The notes beneath the pieces are model-generated. The model saw only the letters and a program-made list of their open reading frames with translations. It was not told where the DNA came from and searched no databases. 64,000 nt of DNA from the NCBI RefSeq assembly GCF_010993705.1, contig NZ_WOFO01000005.1, positions 62,001 through 126,000 on the forward strand. Reading direction: 5' to 3'. The DNA is from Cyclobacterium sp. SYSU L10401. Its GTDB lineage: Bacteria; Bacteroidota; Bacteroidia; Cytophagales; Cyclobacteriaceae. Shown here piece by piece: positions 1-9,388 of the stretch. How positions within the stretch are numbered: the stretch's first letter is position 1; every line of letters begins with the position of its first letter. A program made the translations under genes and the position numbers.

Positions 1-322
1 TAATTCAACAAAAACTGACTTCTCTAGAATGTTATTTGAGGAGACCGACATAGTCTGCTTCCATGTATTTGATTTTTACTCGAATCATCATGACTTATCA
101 TCGCTACCTTTAATAGGTATTAGACGCGATATTAAACGCATTCTTGCATATCGTTTATCCAAATTATCAAGTGTAGCACAAAACGTATCTGCTACAATTG
201 ATAAAGAATTTTTGGAAACCTGTAAAACAAACTTGAATGGACAAAATATCGATGATCTGGCTCATAAAGTAATCACCGAATTGACCAACAATAAAGAATG
301 GAATGAGTTTTTTTCTAACTAG
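1..322 (+). CDS. C-terminal part of an unidentified protein, cut by the window edge
   Basis: The reading frame is open from the first bases of the window to the stop at 322, so the start probably lies upstream. The first in-frame ATG is at 29, which would leave 97 residues. I do not recognise a family. The visible part is a soluble mixed helix/strand sequence with no membrane segment. Its end overlaps the start of the PIG-L gene by 20 bases, which suggests translational coupling in an operon with the PIG-L and FkbM genes and hence a role in sugar or surface modification. That role is inferred from context only. Confidence 0.5.
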   Translation, partial: NSTKTDFSRMLFEETDIVCFHVFDFYSNHHDLSSLPLIGIRRDIKRILAYRLSKLSSVAQNVSATIDKEFLETCKTNLNGQNIDDLAHKVITELTNNKEWNEFFSN

Positions 323-950
323 CAATAAGATTTTGATTCTTTCTCCTCATATAGATGATGCGTGTCTATCAGCAGGTGGTTTTATTTCCAGATTCAGTAA
401 AGAAAAGGATATCCATATATTAAATATTTTCTCAAAAAGCTCCTTTACACATTTCGGTGTAAATGAATTATCCTTAAACACCAGAATTAGAAAAAGGGAA
501 GAAAAAAATGCTTATCGCCAATTAAAAGTTAACATTTACTTAACAGAAATAGAGGATTGGTTCACATCGGATTTATTGAAAGTTGAAAGAGATCCGATTC
601 TTATCAAGAATAAGATTATCGACTTTATTCAAAATTTGAAACCGGACACTATTCTCTTACCTTCCGATATGTCCTGTGATGATCCAGATCATCAATTTGT
701 GCATTCAATAAAGGATCTTATTTATCCCTTAGCCAAAATCTACTTGTATAACAATCAGCCATACCTATCAAAAGTAGAACAAGGTTTGTACAAAATGACA
801 GGGTACAAAAAAACAATCAAAGTATTGTATGATTTCAGTGTGAAGAGAAATATGTTGCTTGCTTACAAGACTCAATTGCTAAAAAATGAAATAGACGGAG
901 TGATTCAATTTGACAAGAATAATGGGGGGGAATTATTCTATGAAGTTTAA
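303..950 (+). CDS. PIG-L family deacetylase
   Basis: A 215-aa protein with the zinc-binding signature of PIG-L (LmbE-like) deacetylases near the N-terminus: SPHIDDACLSAGG at residues about 14-26, a variant of the usual PHPDDE. A second ligand motif, DDPDHQF, lies near residue 125. The family removes N-acetyl groups from sugars such as GlcNAc-linked substrates. The last 11 bases overlap the following FkbM methyltransferase gene, and the start overlaps the gene upstream. A tight three-gene operon making or decorating a glycan is the likely setting. The substrate cannot be read from the sequence. Length is normal for the family. Confidence 0.82.
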   Translation: MSFFLTSNKILILSPHIDDACLSAGGFISRFSKEKDIHILNIFSKSSFTHFGVNELSLNTRIRKREEKNAYRQLKVNIYLTEIEDWFTSDLLKVERDPILIKNKIIDFIQNLKPDTILLPSDMSCDDPDHQFVHSIKDLIYPLAKIYLYNNQPYLSKVEQGLYKMTGYKKTIKVLYDFSVKRNMLLAYKTQLLKNEIDGVIQFDKNNGGELFYEV

Positions 951-1719
951 GGATCGACACAAAAATGTTTCAAGATATTTCACCAACGTGGATGATTACA
1001 TGAGTTTATACTATTGTAACGACTGTGAGAATTCTGAAGTCTTAAGTTTGAAGAGCAAGATGCACAGATCACCATTCTCTTTAAGAAAAAGAAAAAATAA
1101 AACGGCTATAGGTGATATTGACATCTTGGATGAAGTATTGATATCTGACTGTTATCACCTGAATGATTTGAAATTTGATAATGAGATTAATGTACTTGAT
1201 ATCGGAGCTAATATAGGTGCCTTTGCCTGGTCTATACAATCAATTTTTGATATTGCTAATCTTATTTGTATAGAGCCTGACGAATCGTTCGATTATTTAG
1301 TTGAAAATTCCAAGCCGAAGCAGGTAGAAAAAGTATTTTGCTTAAAAGGCGCTTGTGGTTTTAAGAAACACGGTTACTACACTGCGAATATAAATAATTC
1401 AGGGGGAGGTAAATGTTCTAGCATTTACACCTTTGGCGCAGAAAAGGTAAAAAGCATAAATCTTAAAAAGGTACTTCAACATCTAAAAATAAATGATTTG
1501 CATGTGGTTAAAATTGACACCGAAGGCATGGAAGTCCCAATTTTGCTTGAGTTGCTGAATATTGACTTACGTATAAGAAATGTCTTAATTGAAACACATT
1601 CTGACGAGGAACATGAACTGGTATTATCCTTGATCAAAAAATTTGGTCATAAAGAAATATATTTGTTAAATGAGGTAAAAAGCTCTGAAGGTCATTTTAG
1701 AATTCTACATTCTCGGTAA
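940..1719 (+). CDS. FkbM family SAM-dependent methyltransferase
   Basis: About 259 aa when started at the ATG at 940, which has a run of seven G nine bases upstream as a plausible ribosome site; an ATG at 922 is an alternative. The Rossmann methyltransferase core is clear: VLDIGANIGAFAWS as the SAM-binding motif I, then CIEPDES as motif II, and the FkbM hallmark KIDTEGMEVPIL. FkbM enzymes O-methylate sugars or natural products. The gene overlaps the PIG-L gene by 11 bases and ends directly against the stop of a minus-strand gene with no bases between. A role in glycan modification is inferred from the neighbours. Confidence 0.85.
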   Translation: MKFKDRHKNVSRYFTNVDDYMSLYYCNDCENSEVLSLKSKMHRSPFSLRKRKNKTAIGDIDILDEVLISDCYHLNDLKFDNEINVLDIGANIGAFAWSIQSIFDIANLICIEPDESFDYLVENSKPKQVEKVFCLKGACGFKKHGYYTANINNSGGGKCSSIYTFGAEKVKSINLKKVLQHLKINDLHVVKIDTEGMEVPILLELLNIDLRIRNVLIETHSDEEHELVLSLIKKFGHKEIYLLNEVKSSEGHFRILHSR

Positions 1720-2853
1720 CTAGCTCTGCGCATTAAGTAAAAATGAATAGCTTTTACGGTGCTTAACTATTGGGTTCAAATTTAATGTCTCCCTGGTATT
1801 CAATAGATATTCTGAAATATAAATTAGCTTTTTTTCCCATTGGGATGACGACAGTTTTGAGCCTTCGTATTTGAGAAATGGATTTCTATTATGAAAATCT
1901 ATCATTTCCTTGGTTGTGTAAACGTGTGCTGGCGAATAATACTCGGAAGCGAAGAATAAACTAATCGCTGGCGTCTTAGATGCCACATTTTTCTCAACTT
2001 GAACGTCGTGCACAACTTCTAGGGGCATGAAATATGCGCCTCCTTCCTCGATTAAAACTCGATGTTCTAAGGTTTTTAAATAGCATTTATTCTTGTTAGT
2101 GTGAGGCGGCCAAACACCGTCAACATGTTCAAATCCAAAACCCTTATAGGTGGAAATGGATGAAGAGGCGCTATCTTCATTTTTGCATGGGTAATAAGTA
2201 CTTTGGTGAACCCTCCCTTTTAGAACAATTGACACAAAATCAAACGGGTGAGAATGTGGGGGTTCAGTAATAATGTTACTTGGAAGATTTCCTTTTACTT
2301 TAAATGGTATCGCACTTGAATTAGGCTGCCAAACATGGATGTTAATTCCCCAAACACCCACGGGATATCCCATTTGACGCTGTAACTTCTTTGATTTTAT
2401 TCCGTAATAGGGTAGAGGTGCAGATGACGTATAAAAAATCTGACAATTACCACACCAACCATACATTGAGTGAAGTGTATCATCTTTTAGTCTATTTATT
2501 AACTCTGAATCACCAGATCGATTATCTTGTGAGGCAATTACCAATGCTTCTAAATATTTTGTGATTATCTGGGGGCGACTAAATACTCTAAGGAAAGAGT
2601 TCATAAGTTGTAATCGACGGAATGATGGTGGGGTCATTCTTATAGGCTCAACTATGACTCTTAAATCAGATATTGGCGATCCAATGTCTCCTCGATTCCA
2701 TTTATCTAAACAGGAATGAATTTTTTCCTCAATACCACTATCAATATGCTCTTGGGCAAGTTGAATTATTGCGTCCGATAAACAAAACCTTTGGTCGATT
2801 ATGTGTGAATCTTTAGGCCTTGTAGGCACAATCGAAAACTGAAGATCATTCAT
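1720..2853 (-). CDS. cupin-like protein of unknown function
   Basis: A 377-aa protein without signal peptide or membrane segment. Residues about 200-300 resemble a cupin or dioxygenase-like barrel. They contain EPPHSHPFDFVSIVLKGRV, where the HSH cluster could bind a metal, and later a histidine within LEVVHDVQVE in the position of a cupin second motif. A CxxC pair (CGNC) lies near residue 135. I do not recognise a named family. The stop abuts the FkbM gene tail to tail, and the start region faces an AT-rich gap, so it is probably a single-gene unit. The barrel assignment is an inference from motifs. Confidence 0.6.
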   Translation of the reverse strand: MNDLQFSIVPTRPKDSHIIDQRFCLSDAIIQLAQEHIDSGIEEKIHSCLDKWNRGDIGSPISDLRVIVEPIRMTPPSFRRLQLMNSFLRVFSRPQIITKYLEALVIASQDNRSGDSELINRLKDDTLHSMYGWCGNCQIFYTSSAPLPYYGIKSKKLQRQMGYPVGVWGINIHVWQPNSSAIPFKVKGNLPSNIITEPPHSHPFDFVSIVLKGRVHQSTYYPCKNEDSASSSISTYKGFGFEHVDGVWPPHTNKNKCYLKTLEHRVLIEEGGAYFMPLEVVHDVQVEKNVASKTPAISLFFASEYYSPAHVYTTKEMIDFHNRNPFLKYEGSKLSSSQWEKKLIYISEYLLNTRETLNLNPIVKHRKSYSFLLNAQS

Positions 2854-2951
2854 GCTTTGTGAATTTTGCCATTCATTAAATCGTATTACAATTCCTTACT
2901 TTTCGGTCACAATACTGATTGAGATAAAAATAGTACTTTTTTACTGAATAA

Positions 2952-3257
2952 TTGCTTTATGAAATTAAGTTTATTGAAAATAAAGGTACTGATGAACTGA
3001 TTTCATTGGCTCCTACTAGGTTTCTTAATTTGGTCAAAACCCAACATGTGGCAAACCACTTCACAAAACTAACAGATGCAGAATTTGAAGTTCAGAAAAA
3101 CCGTTTTATCCAATCTATTGATGCCAAGCTGATAATACATTGTGAGCATCTTATTATCGGGAATGAAAATGAAGAAATTTATTTGATTACCGAAGACACT
3201 TCTGCAGCTTTTTTGGAAAAAAAGAATAAGCAATCAAGCCTGATATCAAGTTTGTAA
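2952..3257 (+). CDS. small hypothetical protein
   Basis: A 101-aa reading frame starting with TTG; no in-frame ATG exists near the start. The sequence is soluble, has no recognised motif, and ends in a charged tail. It lies between the cupin-like gene and an insertion-sequence graveyard. The compact frame and ordinary composition make it a plausible gene, but the unusual start and lack of similarity leave real doubt. Confidence 0.4.
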   Translation: MLYEIKFIENKGTDELISLAPTRFLNLVKTQHVANHFTKLTDAEFEVQKNRFIQSIDAKLIIHCEHLIIGNENEEIYLITEDTSAAFLEKKNKQSSLISSL

Positions 3258-3397
3258 TGAAATTATTAAAAGAACGATGCGTAGAATGATCAATCTGGCA
3301 CATGTTTTTCAGTAGGTCATTTACCGTTTCAATTACAGCTCTTTTTCGTAGCAAGATCTTATCCTATAGCTCCACCAGGGTGTTTTTCATGTTGTTT

Positions 3398-3502
3398 CTA
3401 ACGGCTGCCCAGGTCGACAGGATCACCCATAAAGCCCACCTTGTAAATCTGAATGGGGAATCCTACCTGTTGAGGGAAACCAAGCAGATTATGGGCAAAT
3501 GA
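3398..3502 (+). pseudogene. 3' remnant of an IS21-family helper gene (istB)
   Basis: The 35 codons before the stop at 3502 encode QVDRITHKAHLVNLNGESY followed by LRETKQIMGK. This matches the typical end of IstB-like ATP-binding proteins, where DRITHKAH and a GxSYRLK/RET tail are conserved. Everything upstream in the frame is unrelated, and the ATPase core is missing. The bases just after the stop (a TTTTCAGTTGAAATAA-like run around 3534-3550) resemble an IS21-type terminus. This is a dead end fragment; another IS21-type end lies at 37031-37117. Confidence 0.55.
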
Positions 3503-3560
3503 AAGAACAAACAGCCGGGCACCGCCGGTATACTTTTCAGTTGAAATAAACATTTGTACA

Positions 3561-4512
3561 TCAATTTCCGTTTCTTTTTACTGGACCTTCTTTTTTTTCA
3601 AGCTGCTCATTAGTAGCTATACCGGCAAGTGCTAGCATGTTCATGGCCAGGATATGGGCATAAAATTCTTGATAGATTCCCTGCGGCTTTCTACATCCGA
3701 ACTGCTCTACTTTAATCTTAGGCTTCAAATTTTTTATCCCTTCCTCAACTCCCCATCTCATGCCATAAAGTTCTACAAGCTCTTCATTTTTAAATGATTC
3801 CATATCCTGTAGACTGCTTACCAGCAGTTCGGTTTCACCTGAGTCAAGAACGGCTTTGGTTACCCTTACCCGTATCGTTTCCGATGTTTTGGCTGTTTCC
3901 CTTTCCGATCTGCTAGGGACCCATTCGGTGATAAAATCCATCCTGCTATCGGCCATTACCGCTTTTGCAAAATTGGAAATCCCGGTGGACATCCGGATGC
4001 AGAAGTGTCTTCCTTCGCAGGTCATTTTGTGTGCAATGTGAAAGGTTCCAAAATTCCTATCCAGCACCAGCAGATCATCCGGCCTGGGTGGAATTTTCAA
4101 CAGGCAGTCATTGAGTAGGCCGGATTCGCCCGTACTCATTCTTCCGAGTCTTGTTTGTAGCGTGAGGCCGGTAAGTACGTCATAGACAGGACGTATCCTA
4201 GCCAGTGAGGTCTTTGAACAATTGGATTGAAGCCGAAAATATCCCCTTATCTGCTTGGATGCTGGCAAATTTAGCGTACTTCCATCGCCACCAAAGACCC
4301 TGTACCCCTTCCATCTGGCAGTGGTGAACGTGTCATAATCTTTTGAACTGATAGCACAGAGATCAGAGAAAAATTACCATTCAATTTTATAGCGGGCCTG
4401 TGAGAAAGAACTCCCGGTGACTTCTCGTTTCTCCAGCTTTGAAAGGACATCTTCGGTATCAGAACCGCCGGATTCTTTGAACAGTTTGAGCACTGAAAGT
4501 GCTACAGTTTGG
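3561..4512 (-). pseudogene. inactivated IS4-family transposase
   Basis: Read on the minus strand, the frame contains all three parts of an IS4 DDE transposase. These are GGDGSTLNLPASKQ with the first catalytic Asp (just upstream of 4268), LVLDRNFGTFH with the second Asp, and YGMRWGVEEGIKNLK, the Y-R-E-K signature with the catalytic Glu. Upstream in the same frame, VTGSSFSQARYKIEW is a normal IS4 N-terminal stretch, but a TAA at 4374-4376 follows it, so the gene is broken by a nonsense codon. The 5' end near 4512 is approximate. It lies between IS21 and IS110 debris. Confidence 0.75.
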
Positions 4513-5041
4513 AAGTCGAGCGGGAAAGACCTGTAAAAATGAGCAGCATCCGAACAGTAAATGGACTGATTTTCAGTTGAATGGAATTTTTCAAAGATTA
4601 TTTTTCGGACAATCGCAAGATATATCCGTCGTGTTTTGGTTGGTATTTTGTGCCTCCGTAGCTATATGTTTAAAACGACATAATTTACCTAAAATAGGCC
4701 GGCTTTCATAAGGAAAATCGGCTTATTTTGTCTCCTGAGGCCATTTTTTTCTTAACTTAATAGCATTGAACTCCTATGTTAGCAAACTCAATAAATTAGT
4801 ATTGTAAAGTGAAAAAAGAATCGGAGCGAATAATCGAACAATTAGCTTATAGAGCATATTCTACCTGAGGTATTGCCACTTCTTTTTTTATCTCTTAGAT
4901 TTTGGATAGAATGTAAGGAACGGTTAATGTTTGACCATATTTAGAATATCCAACCAGGAGACAAAACGAAGAGGGATAATTCGCTTTATGTTTTTGTTCA
5001 CCATAAAGCCAAAGAAAGTGAAGATTTTAAAACAAGTACTA

Positions 5042-6006
5042 TGAGTAGATGTATCCCAAAAGGAGTTAGAGGTAAGCTTGGGCAGGTTAAGGGAGGATTT
5101 AAGTATTGGACTGTATGCACACTGCGTATACGGCAACAAGAAAAGCGGATTTGCAGCATTGAACAAATGGATAAAAAAGCATACTGACCCTTGTTTCCCT
5201 TTCCCTATAGTCATGGAAACCAAGGGCTTGTACCACCAGAAGTTCGCGTGTTATATGCAAGAAATGGACTATGATGTAAGTATCGTCCTTCCCAATAAAA
5301 TCAGCAATCATAAGCGTACCCTGGATGTCAAAACAGTGACAGACAGGACCTGCTCTGAGGCAAAAGCATGTTTTGGGCTTGAGCGCAAGTTGGATAACTG
5401 GCAAAAACCAGATGATACCTTCAGGAGTCTGCAACAACTGACCAGGGAGCGTGACCAGATTGTCGATGAACCGACAATGGTGAAGAACGGACAATGGTGA
5501 AGAACCGTCTGCATGCAGAATAAAGTGAATCATACCCTAAAAAACAGTATAGGAAGGATTAGGAAACTAATCAAGTTTCTCAACAAGGAGGAGCAGGAAA
5601 TTAAAAAAGAAATCAACGGGATCCCGTCTAGCTGGCCGCATATAAAACAAGAGGTAAAGAGGATTTGCACGATCCCTGGAGTGGGGGTATTGACCGCCGT
5701 GATCCTTTTGGCAGAAACAAATGGTTTTGAAATGATAAGGAACAAAAAGCAGTTGACCAGCTTTGCAGAAACGGGCTTCAAAAGAAGTTATCCGGTACAT
5801 CGGTCAAAGTCAAGCCCAAGATATCAAAAAAAGGGAACAGGCATATCAGGAAATCCCTGCACCTCCCAGCTCTGTCGGCTGTAAAGTATAATCCCATTAA
5901 TAAAGACCTCTACGCAAGATTGGTGGGCAGTGGACATGGAATCAAAATGAAGGGTCTAATGGCTGTACAAAAAAAGATATTAGAATTAGAATTAGAATTA
6001 GAATAA
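5042..6006 (+). pseudogene. broken IS110-family transposase
   Basis: The frame from 5045 encodes VDVSQKELEVSLGRL and then the DEDD catalytic domain (residues such as METKGLYHQKFA and LPNKISNHKR) to about 5500. After a shift, the second piece (5513-5780) carries the Transposase_20 motif IPGVGVLTAVILLAE. After another shift, the tail runs to the stop at 6006. A TGA at 5042-5044 sits where the N-terminal GxDVS motif should continue. One nonsense codon and at least two frameshifts make it a pseudogene. Its last codons contain a short tandem TTAGAA repeat (about 5979-6003). Confidence 0.8.
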
Positions 6007-6388
6007 GCATACGTTCTATTCAAGAATAAGACAGAGTACTGCCATGATTATGAAAAAGAGAAGAGAGAAGAGAGATGCCCTAGAATAGACACTCTCTTCA
6101 GAAACTGGCTCATGACCGATTTATGAAACAAAATTTACCAAAAAGAAAATTTGCACAAAAAGAAATAGATGTTTAATATTTTGACATTCTTTGTGGCAAT
6201 GACTAAAAAAACTCAAAATTCATTGAATAGAATTTGGTTTGTAACATAGAATCTCAGGTTATTATATTTATATTAGCTTCAGAGAAGTAGAAGCTCATCA
6301 ATAGATCAACTGAGTACCTTCAGGTTGGTTATTAGAAAAAGGGCTTTTATCGGTTCAAAAAGGCTTTTAAAAACGTATCCTAATCCTC
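6007..6388. other. AT-rich gap after the IS110 remnant
   Basis: About 380 bases of AT-rich DNA with no convincing reading frame. It includes the end of the IS110 relic and the leader of the lipoprotein gene at 6389. I see no clear terminator or repeat. Confidence 0.5.
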
Positions 6389-6973
6389 ATGAAAAAACTT
6401 TTTATTTTTCTAATGATTTGCATTATCATGTCATCATGCGAATCACAAAAATCGCTGACAATCGATAACAAAAACTTACCCAGTCTTCAGGATGTTGTAA
6501 GCGAAGTACAGCGACAGTATGAACAGGCGTTGAAGCAACTCGAAAATGAAGGAATAACTAACGTGGAAATTACAAATGCCGATCTGACTCTGAAAATTGC
6601 AAAGGCATCTACCGTAGACGCTGAAATTAAAGTGCTCATCTTCAAAATCGGAAAAGAAAGAACCCAAAGCAAGTCAACGAGTGTCACCTATACACTTACT
6701 AAAAAGGAAAACAAAGCGGGTTCTGGTAAAATCAAATTTACAGATACTGATATAAAGGATGTAATTATAAGCGCGGCCAAGGAATTTAATTCGCTTGAAG
6801 TTTCATTAGGTCACCTTGTAAAGGAGGAATTTGAAATAGATATAGTTTTTTCGATCTACGACAAGAACGCAGGTGGCTTAAGTTTCGAGGTTTGGAACAT
6901 CGGTGTTGACGGGAGCGCAAACAGGACAAAATCTGCGGAGCATCAGATCAAGCTTACATTTAAAAACAAGTAG
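6389..6973 (+). CDS. lipoprotein with two trypco2-like halves
   Basis: A 194-aa protein. A hydrophobic N-terminus ends in IIMSSCES, a lipoprotein signal with Cys at residue about 17. The mature part appears to be two copies of one fold. The first (about 30-105) begins SLQDVVSEVQRQYEQAL and ends in a T.SVTYTL strand. The second (about 115-193) begins DIKDVIISAAKEFN and ends GLSFEVWNIGVDGS...SAEHQIKLTF. The pattern of an N-terminal helix, a hydrophobic strand, then an FxVxxxGxxG turn and a final KLTF strand matches the trypsin-co-occurring domain 2 (trypco2) of bacterial conflict systems. The cysteine-peptidase gene starts 11 bases downstream, so the two are probably one operon. The domain call is by eye. 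Confidence 0.6.
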   Translation: MKKLFIFLMICIIMSSCESQKSLTIDNKNLPSLQDVVSEVQRQYEQALKQLENEGITNVEITNADLTLKIAKASTVDAEIKVLIFKIGKERTQSKSTSVTYTLTKKENKAGSGKIKFTDTDIKDVIISAAKEFNSLEVSLGHLVKEEFEIDIVFSIYDKNAGGLSFEVWNIGVDGSANRTKSAEHQIKLTFKNK

Positions 6974-6984
6974 GCTGTTGAAAT

Positions 6985-8067
6985 ATGCTAAAAGAATTAG
7001 AGAACTTCGAAATGCAAAAGCAGCAGACCTCTGATTGGTGTTGGGCTGCTAATGCTGTAAGCGTTGCGTTATTTTACGATGAGAATTCAAACTGGTCGCA
7101 ACAATGTGCACTTGTTAATGAAGTATTACGCCGTTCAACGTGTTGTCATCAGAAAGATTCCGGTGCATGTAGTGTGCCACTTGAATTGGACGTAGCATTA
7201 AAAAAGGTAGGACACTTTTACGGCCATGAAGAAGGACCGCTTTCTATAAGAGAAATCAAGCGAAAGATTGATGGAGGATTTCCAATTGCCATAAGGATTA
7301 AGTGGGATACAGGGCACGGACATTTCCTAATGATTACTGGTTATGATGGCAGACAGGGTACACCTCTTGTTTTTGTAAAAGACCCACAATTTGGCGACGC
7401 AGTTTGCCCTCTTTCACTTGTGGTGAACAATTACCAGGAATATGGCAGCGAGTGGTCGGATACTTACTTCACAGATAGTCAGACTGCTGGATTAAGTAGT
7501 TTCCGTAAATCAAAACGTGACTACATTGTAAAGTCAAGATCAAAAGAATTTCTTCGCGTTAAGCGCAGGCAACGCAAGATAGATTTTTCTATCAATACGT
7601 ACCGCAACGCCGTATCTTCTCTACCTGTCTACTCTCTTGACTTCAACTCACTTTACGATAAAAAAAGCAACCCAATTACATCGAAATATGCGTTCAGGAT
7701 ACTTGCATCCGACGAGGACAGATACCTTTATGATTTTGAAAAGAGTACCAAAAACGCCCCCCTTCTTCAGGTAATTGTAGATAATGATTATTTGAACAGT
7801 TTTCATAAAATCCTTGAGATGATCACCGAAAACATTTATGGCCTGAATGACAAATTCACGCTCAGGGTACTTAGACAAAGCGAACTAGGCATGGAGGCTT
7901 TCTGGCTGCATCATTCAAATTCAAAAAGAGATAAGTTTATAATTCTCCGGCAGTCGGCAGGATTAAAAAAAGGAGAACTGTACACAAAGGAAATATTTGT
8001 GAAAGCATTGCAAACTGCTGCGACAAGAAAAGTAAATATCAGAGCTGAGTTTTTAAAGCAGAAGTGA
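6985..8067 (+). CDS. papain-like cysteine peptidase with C-terminal extension
   Basis: A 360-aa protein without signal peptide. The N-terminal 150 residues form a papain-like (C39/C70, AvrRpt2-like) peptidase: QQTSDWCWAANAVSV with catalytic Cys at 19, GHGHFLMITGYD with catalytic His at about 113, and VKDPQFGD with the likely third residue Asp at about 133. A CC pair and further Cys near 53-62 could bind metal or form a disulfide. The last 200 residues are a second, unrecognised domain, basic at first and then alpha/beta. It is 11 bases downstream of the trypco2-like lipoprotein. Pairing of a peptidase with a trypco2 protein points to a conflict system in which the lipoprotein senses or anchors; that is an inference. 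Confidence 0.7.
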   Translation: MLKELENFEMQKQQTSDWCWAANAVSVALFYDENSNWSQQCALVNEVLRRSTCCHQKDSGACSVPLELDVALKKVGHFYGHEEGPLSIREIKRKIDGGFPIAIRIKWDTGHGHFLMITGYDGRQGTPLVFVKDPQFGDAVCPLSLVVNNYQEYGSEWSDTYFTDSQTAGLSSFRKSKRDYIVKSRSKEFLRVKRRQRKIDFSINTYRNAVSSLPVYSLDFNSLYDKKSNPITSKYAFRILASDEDRYLYDFEKSTKNAPLLQVIVDNDYLNSFHKILEMITENIYGLNDKFTLRVLRQSELGMEAFWLHHSNSKRDKFIILRQSAGLKKGELYTKEIFVKALQTAATRKVNIRAEFLKQK

Positions 8068-8820
8068 AATCAAATCAAAGGTAAATCCGATTTCACATCA
8101 AATAAATTTGAAAATTATTTACCTAAACCTAGAAAGACAGACAGGGAATTATATTTAGATATAATACAAATTTATTATAATGATTTGCATAATATCTTAA
8201 TAGAAGTGCTTTCCCTCTCATTTAAAAAAAATATTGATAAACTTATAAATACTTTTTATTAAACATTGGTACTCAACTGAGATGAAAGAGTATAAATCCT
8301 TCAGATAAGGACCGAATTAAACTTTCTAGTTCCGATATTTAAATATTAATTTCCCTTCCAAAACCCACAACATTTCTCAACTCCTCAATAATGCATTTTT
8401 CATAATCCCAATAAGAGGTGCCGAAATCTAGTTTTACTGTGGCAATAAACCACATAACCTCCAATTCAACATCAAAAAATTTTCAAGGCAGTCTTGGCAA
8501 ACCCACCAGGATAAATCAATACTATAAATATGGAGAAAAAAATAACCCCTTAAATATCGACCACGAAAATTAAAGCCCTAAAATAAGGTAAGGAAAAGGT
8601 ATGCTTTCAATCTGATAAAAGTCTGCATACCGAAACCTAAAAACCAAAAAATCAATTTATGGAGACCGAATTTGTAGCTCACAATGCTTAACTTAATATT
8701 ATTGGAAGGGGGATTAGGGGGGTATCACCTTTTCAATGTCTTCCAGGAGCCAAGGGTGAATGGGAACATTTACCAGAAAGAAATTCTTTTCCTCAAAATT
8801 AAAAACTAAAATTTATATAC
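8068..8820. other. long AT-rich noncoding stretch
   Basis: About 750 bases with stops in all frames and strong AT bias, apart from a G-run segment near 8703-8725. No RNA gene, repeat or decayed protein was recognised. It separates the plus-strand peptidase unit from the minus-strand transfer region, so it may mark an old junction between cargo and the conjugation block. Confidence 0.5.
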
Positions 8821-9312
8821 TTAAAACCTCACCGTCTCACTCAACGGCTCAGAAACCTCCCCTACCGGCCTAGCTACGAACTGGTATGTTTGGACTTCGG
8901 TATTGTTTCCAAAAATCCTAATTGTAGCACTTAAATCCTCAAAGTCTTCGTCAGGAATGTCTCCGTTGTGGACCACATTGAAGATAAACCCGAAGGTATG
9001 AACGGGTGATGCTGATTCTACGATCAGTTCGGAAAAGGTAAGGGGCGTGGAAATGTTAAAGGTATTGGCCTGTTCGATAATCTGGGTCCATTCCAGTTCA
9101 CTGGGCTGAACGATGGTGGCACTGACAAAACCGCTTTGGCCGGTATAGAGGGAATGCAGCCCAAAATTAACCAGGTACTGGTCCAGGCTTCCCTCGAACT
9201 CGATTTCAATCCGCGCTGTCTTTTCTACTAGTGGCTCTTCATCCGGATCATTACTACAGGAAAATGCCAAAAAGATGCAGGCAAAATATAGGAGGCTTTT
9301 AAATCTTTTCAT
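8821..9312 (-). CDS. small lipoprotein of unknown function
   Basis: A 163-aa protein whose first 20 residues form a lipoprotein signal ending LAFSCSND, so Cys 19 would be lipidated. An acidic residue directly after the Cys fits Bacteroidota export to the outer surface. The mature part is acidic and strand-rich, like a small beta-sandwich, with no recognised family. It is the last gene of the minus-strand block, downstream of the transfer genes, and may be ICE cargo such as surface exclusion. That role is a guess from position. Confidence 0.6.
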   Translation of the reverse strand: MKRFKSLLYFACIFLAFSCSNDPDEEPLVEKTARIEIEFEGSLDQYLVNFGLHSLYTGQSGFVSATIVQPSELEWTQIIEQANTFNISTPLTFSELIVESASPVHTFGFIFNVVHNGDIPDEDFEDLSATIRIFGNNTEVQTYQFVARPVGEVSEPLSETVRF

Positions 9313-9388
9313 AACAGTGGTTTGGTTAGGTTATTTTAGGGATTTAATTGGGTCTATTTTAATGTTAAATTGGAAATCATACCTAAAA

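Noticed and set aside
5979-6003. Short tandem TTAGAA repeat as a satellite or CRISPR-like feature.
   Set aside because: It is only about four 6-base units at the end of the IS110 coding remnant; no spacers and no cas genes in the window.
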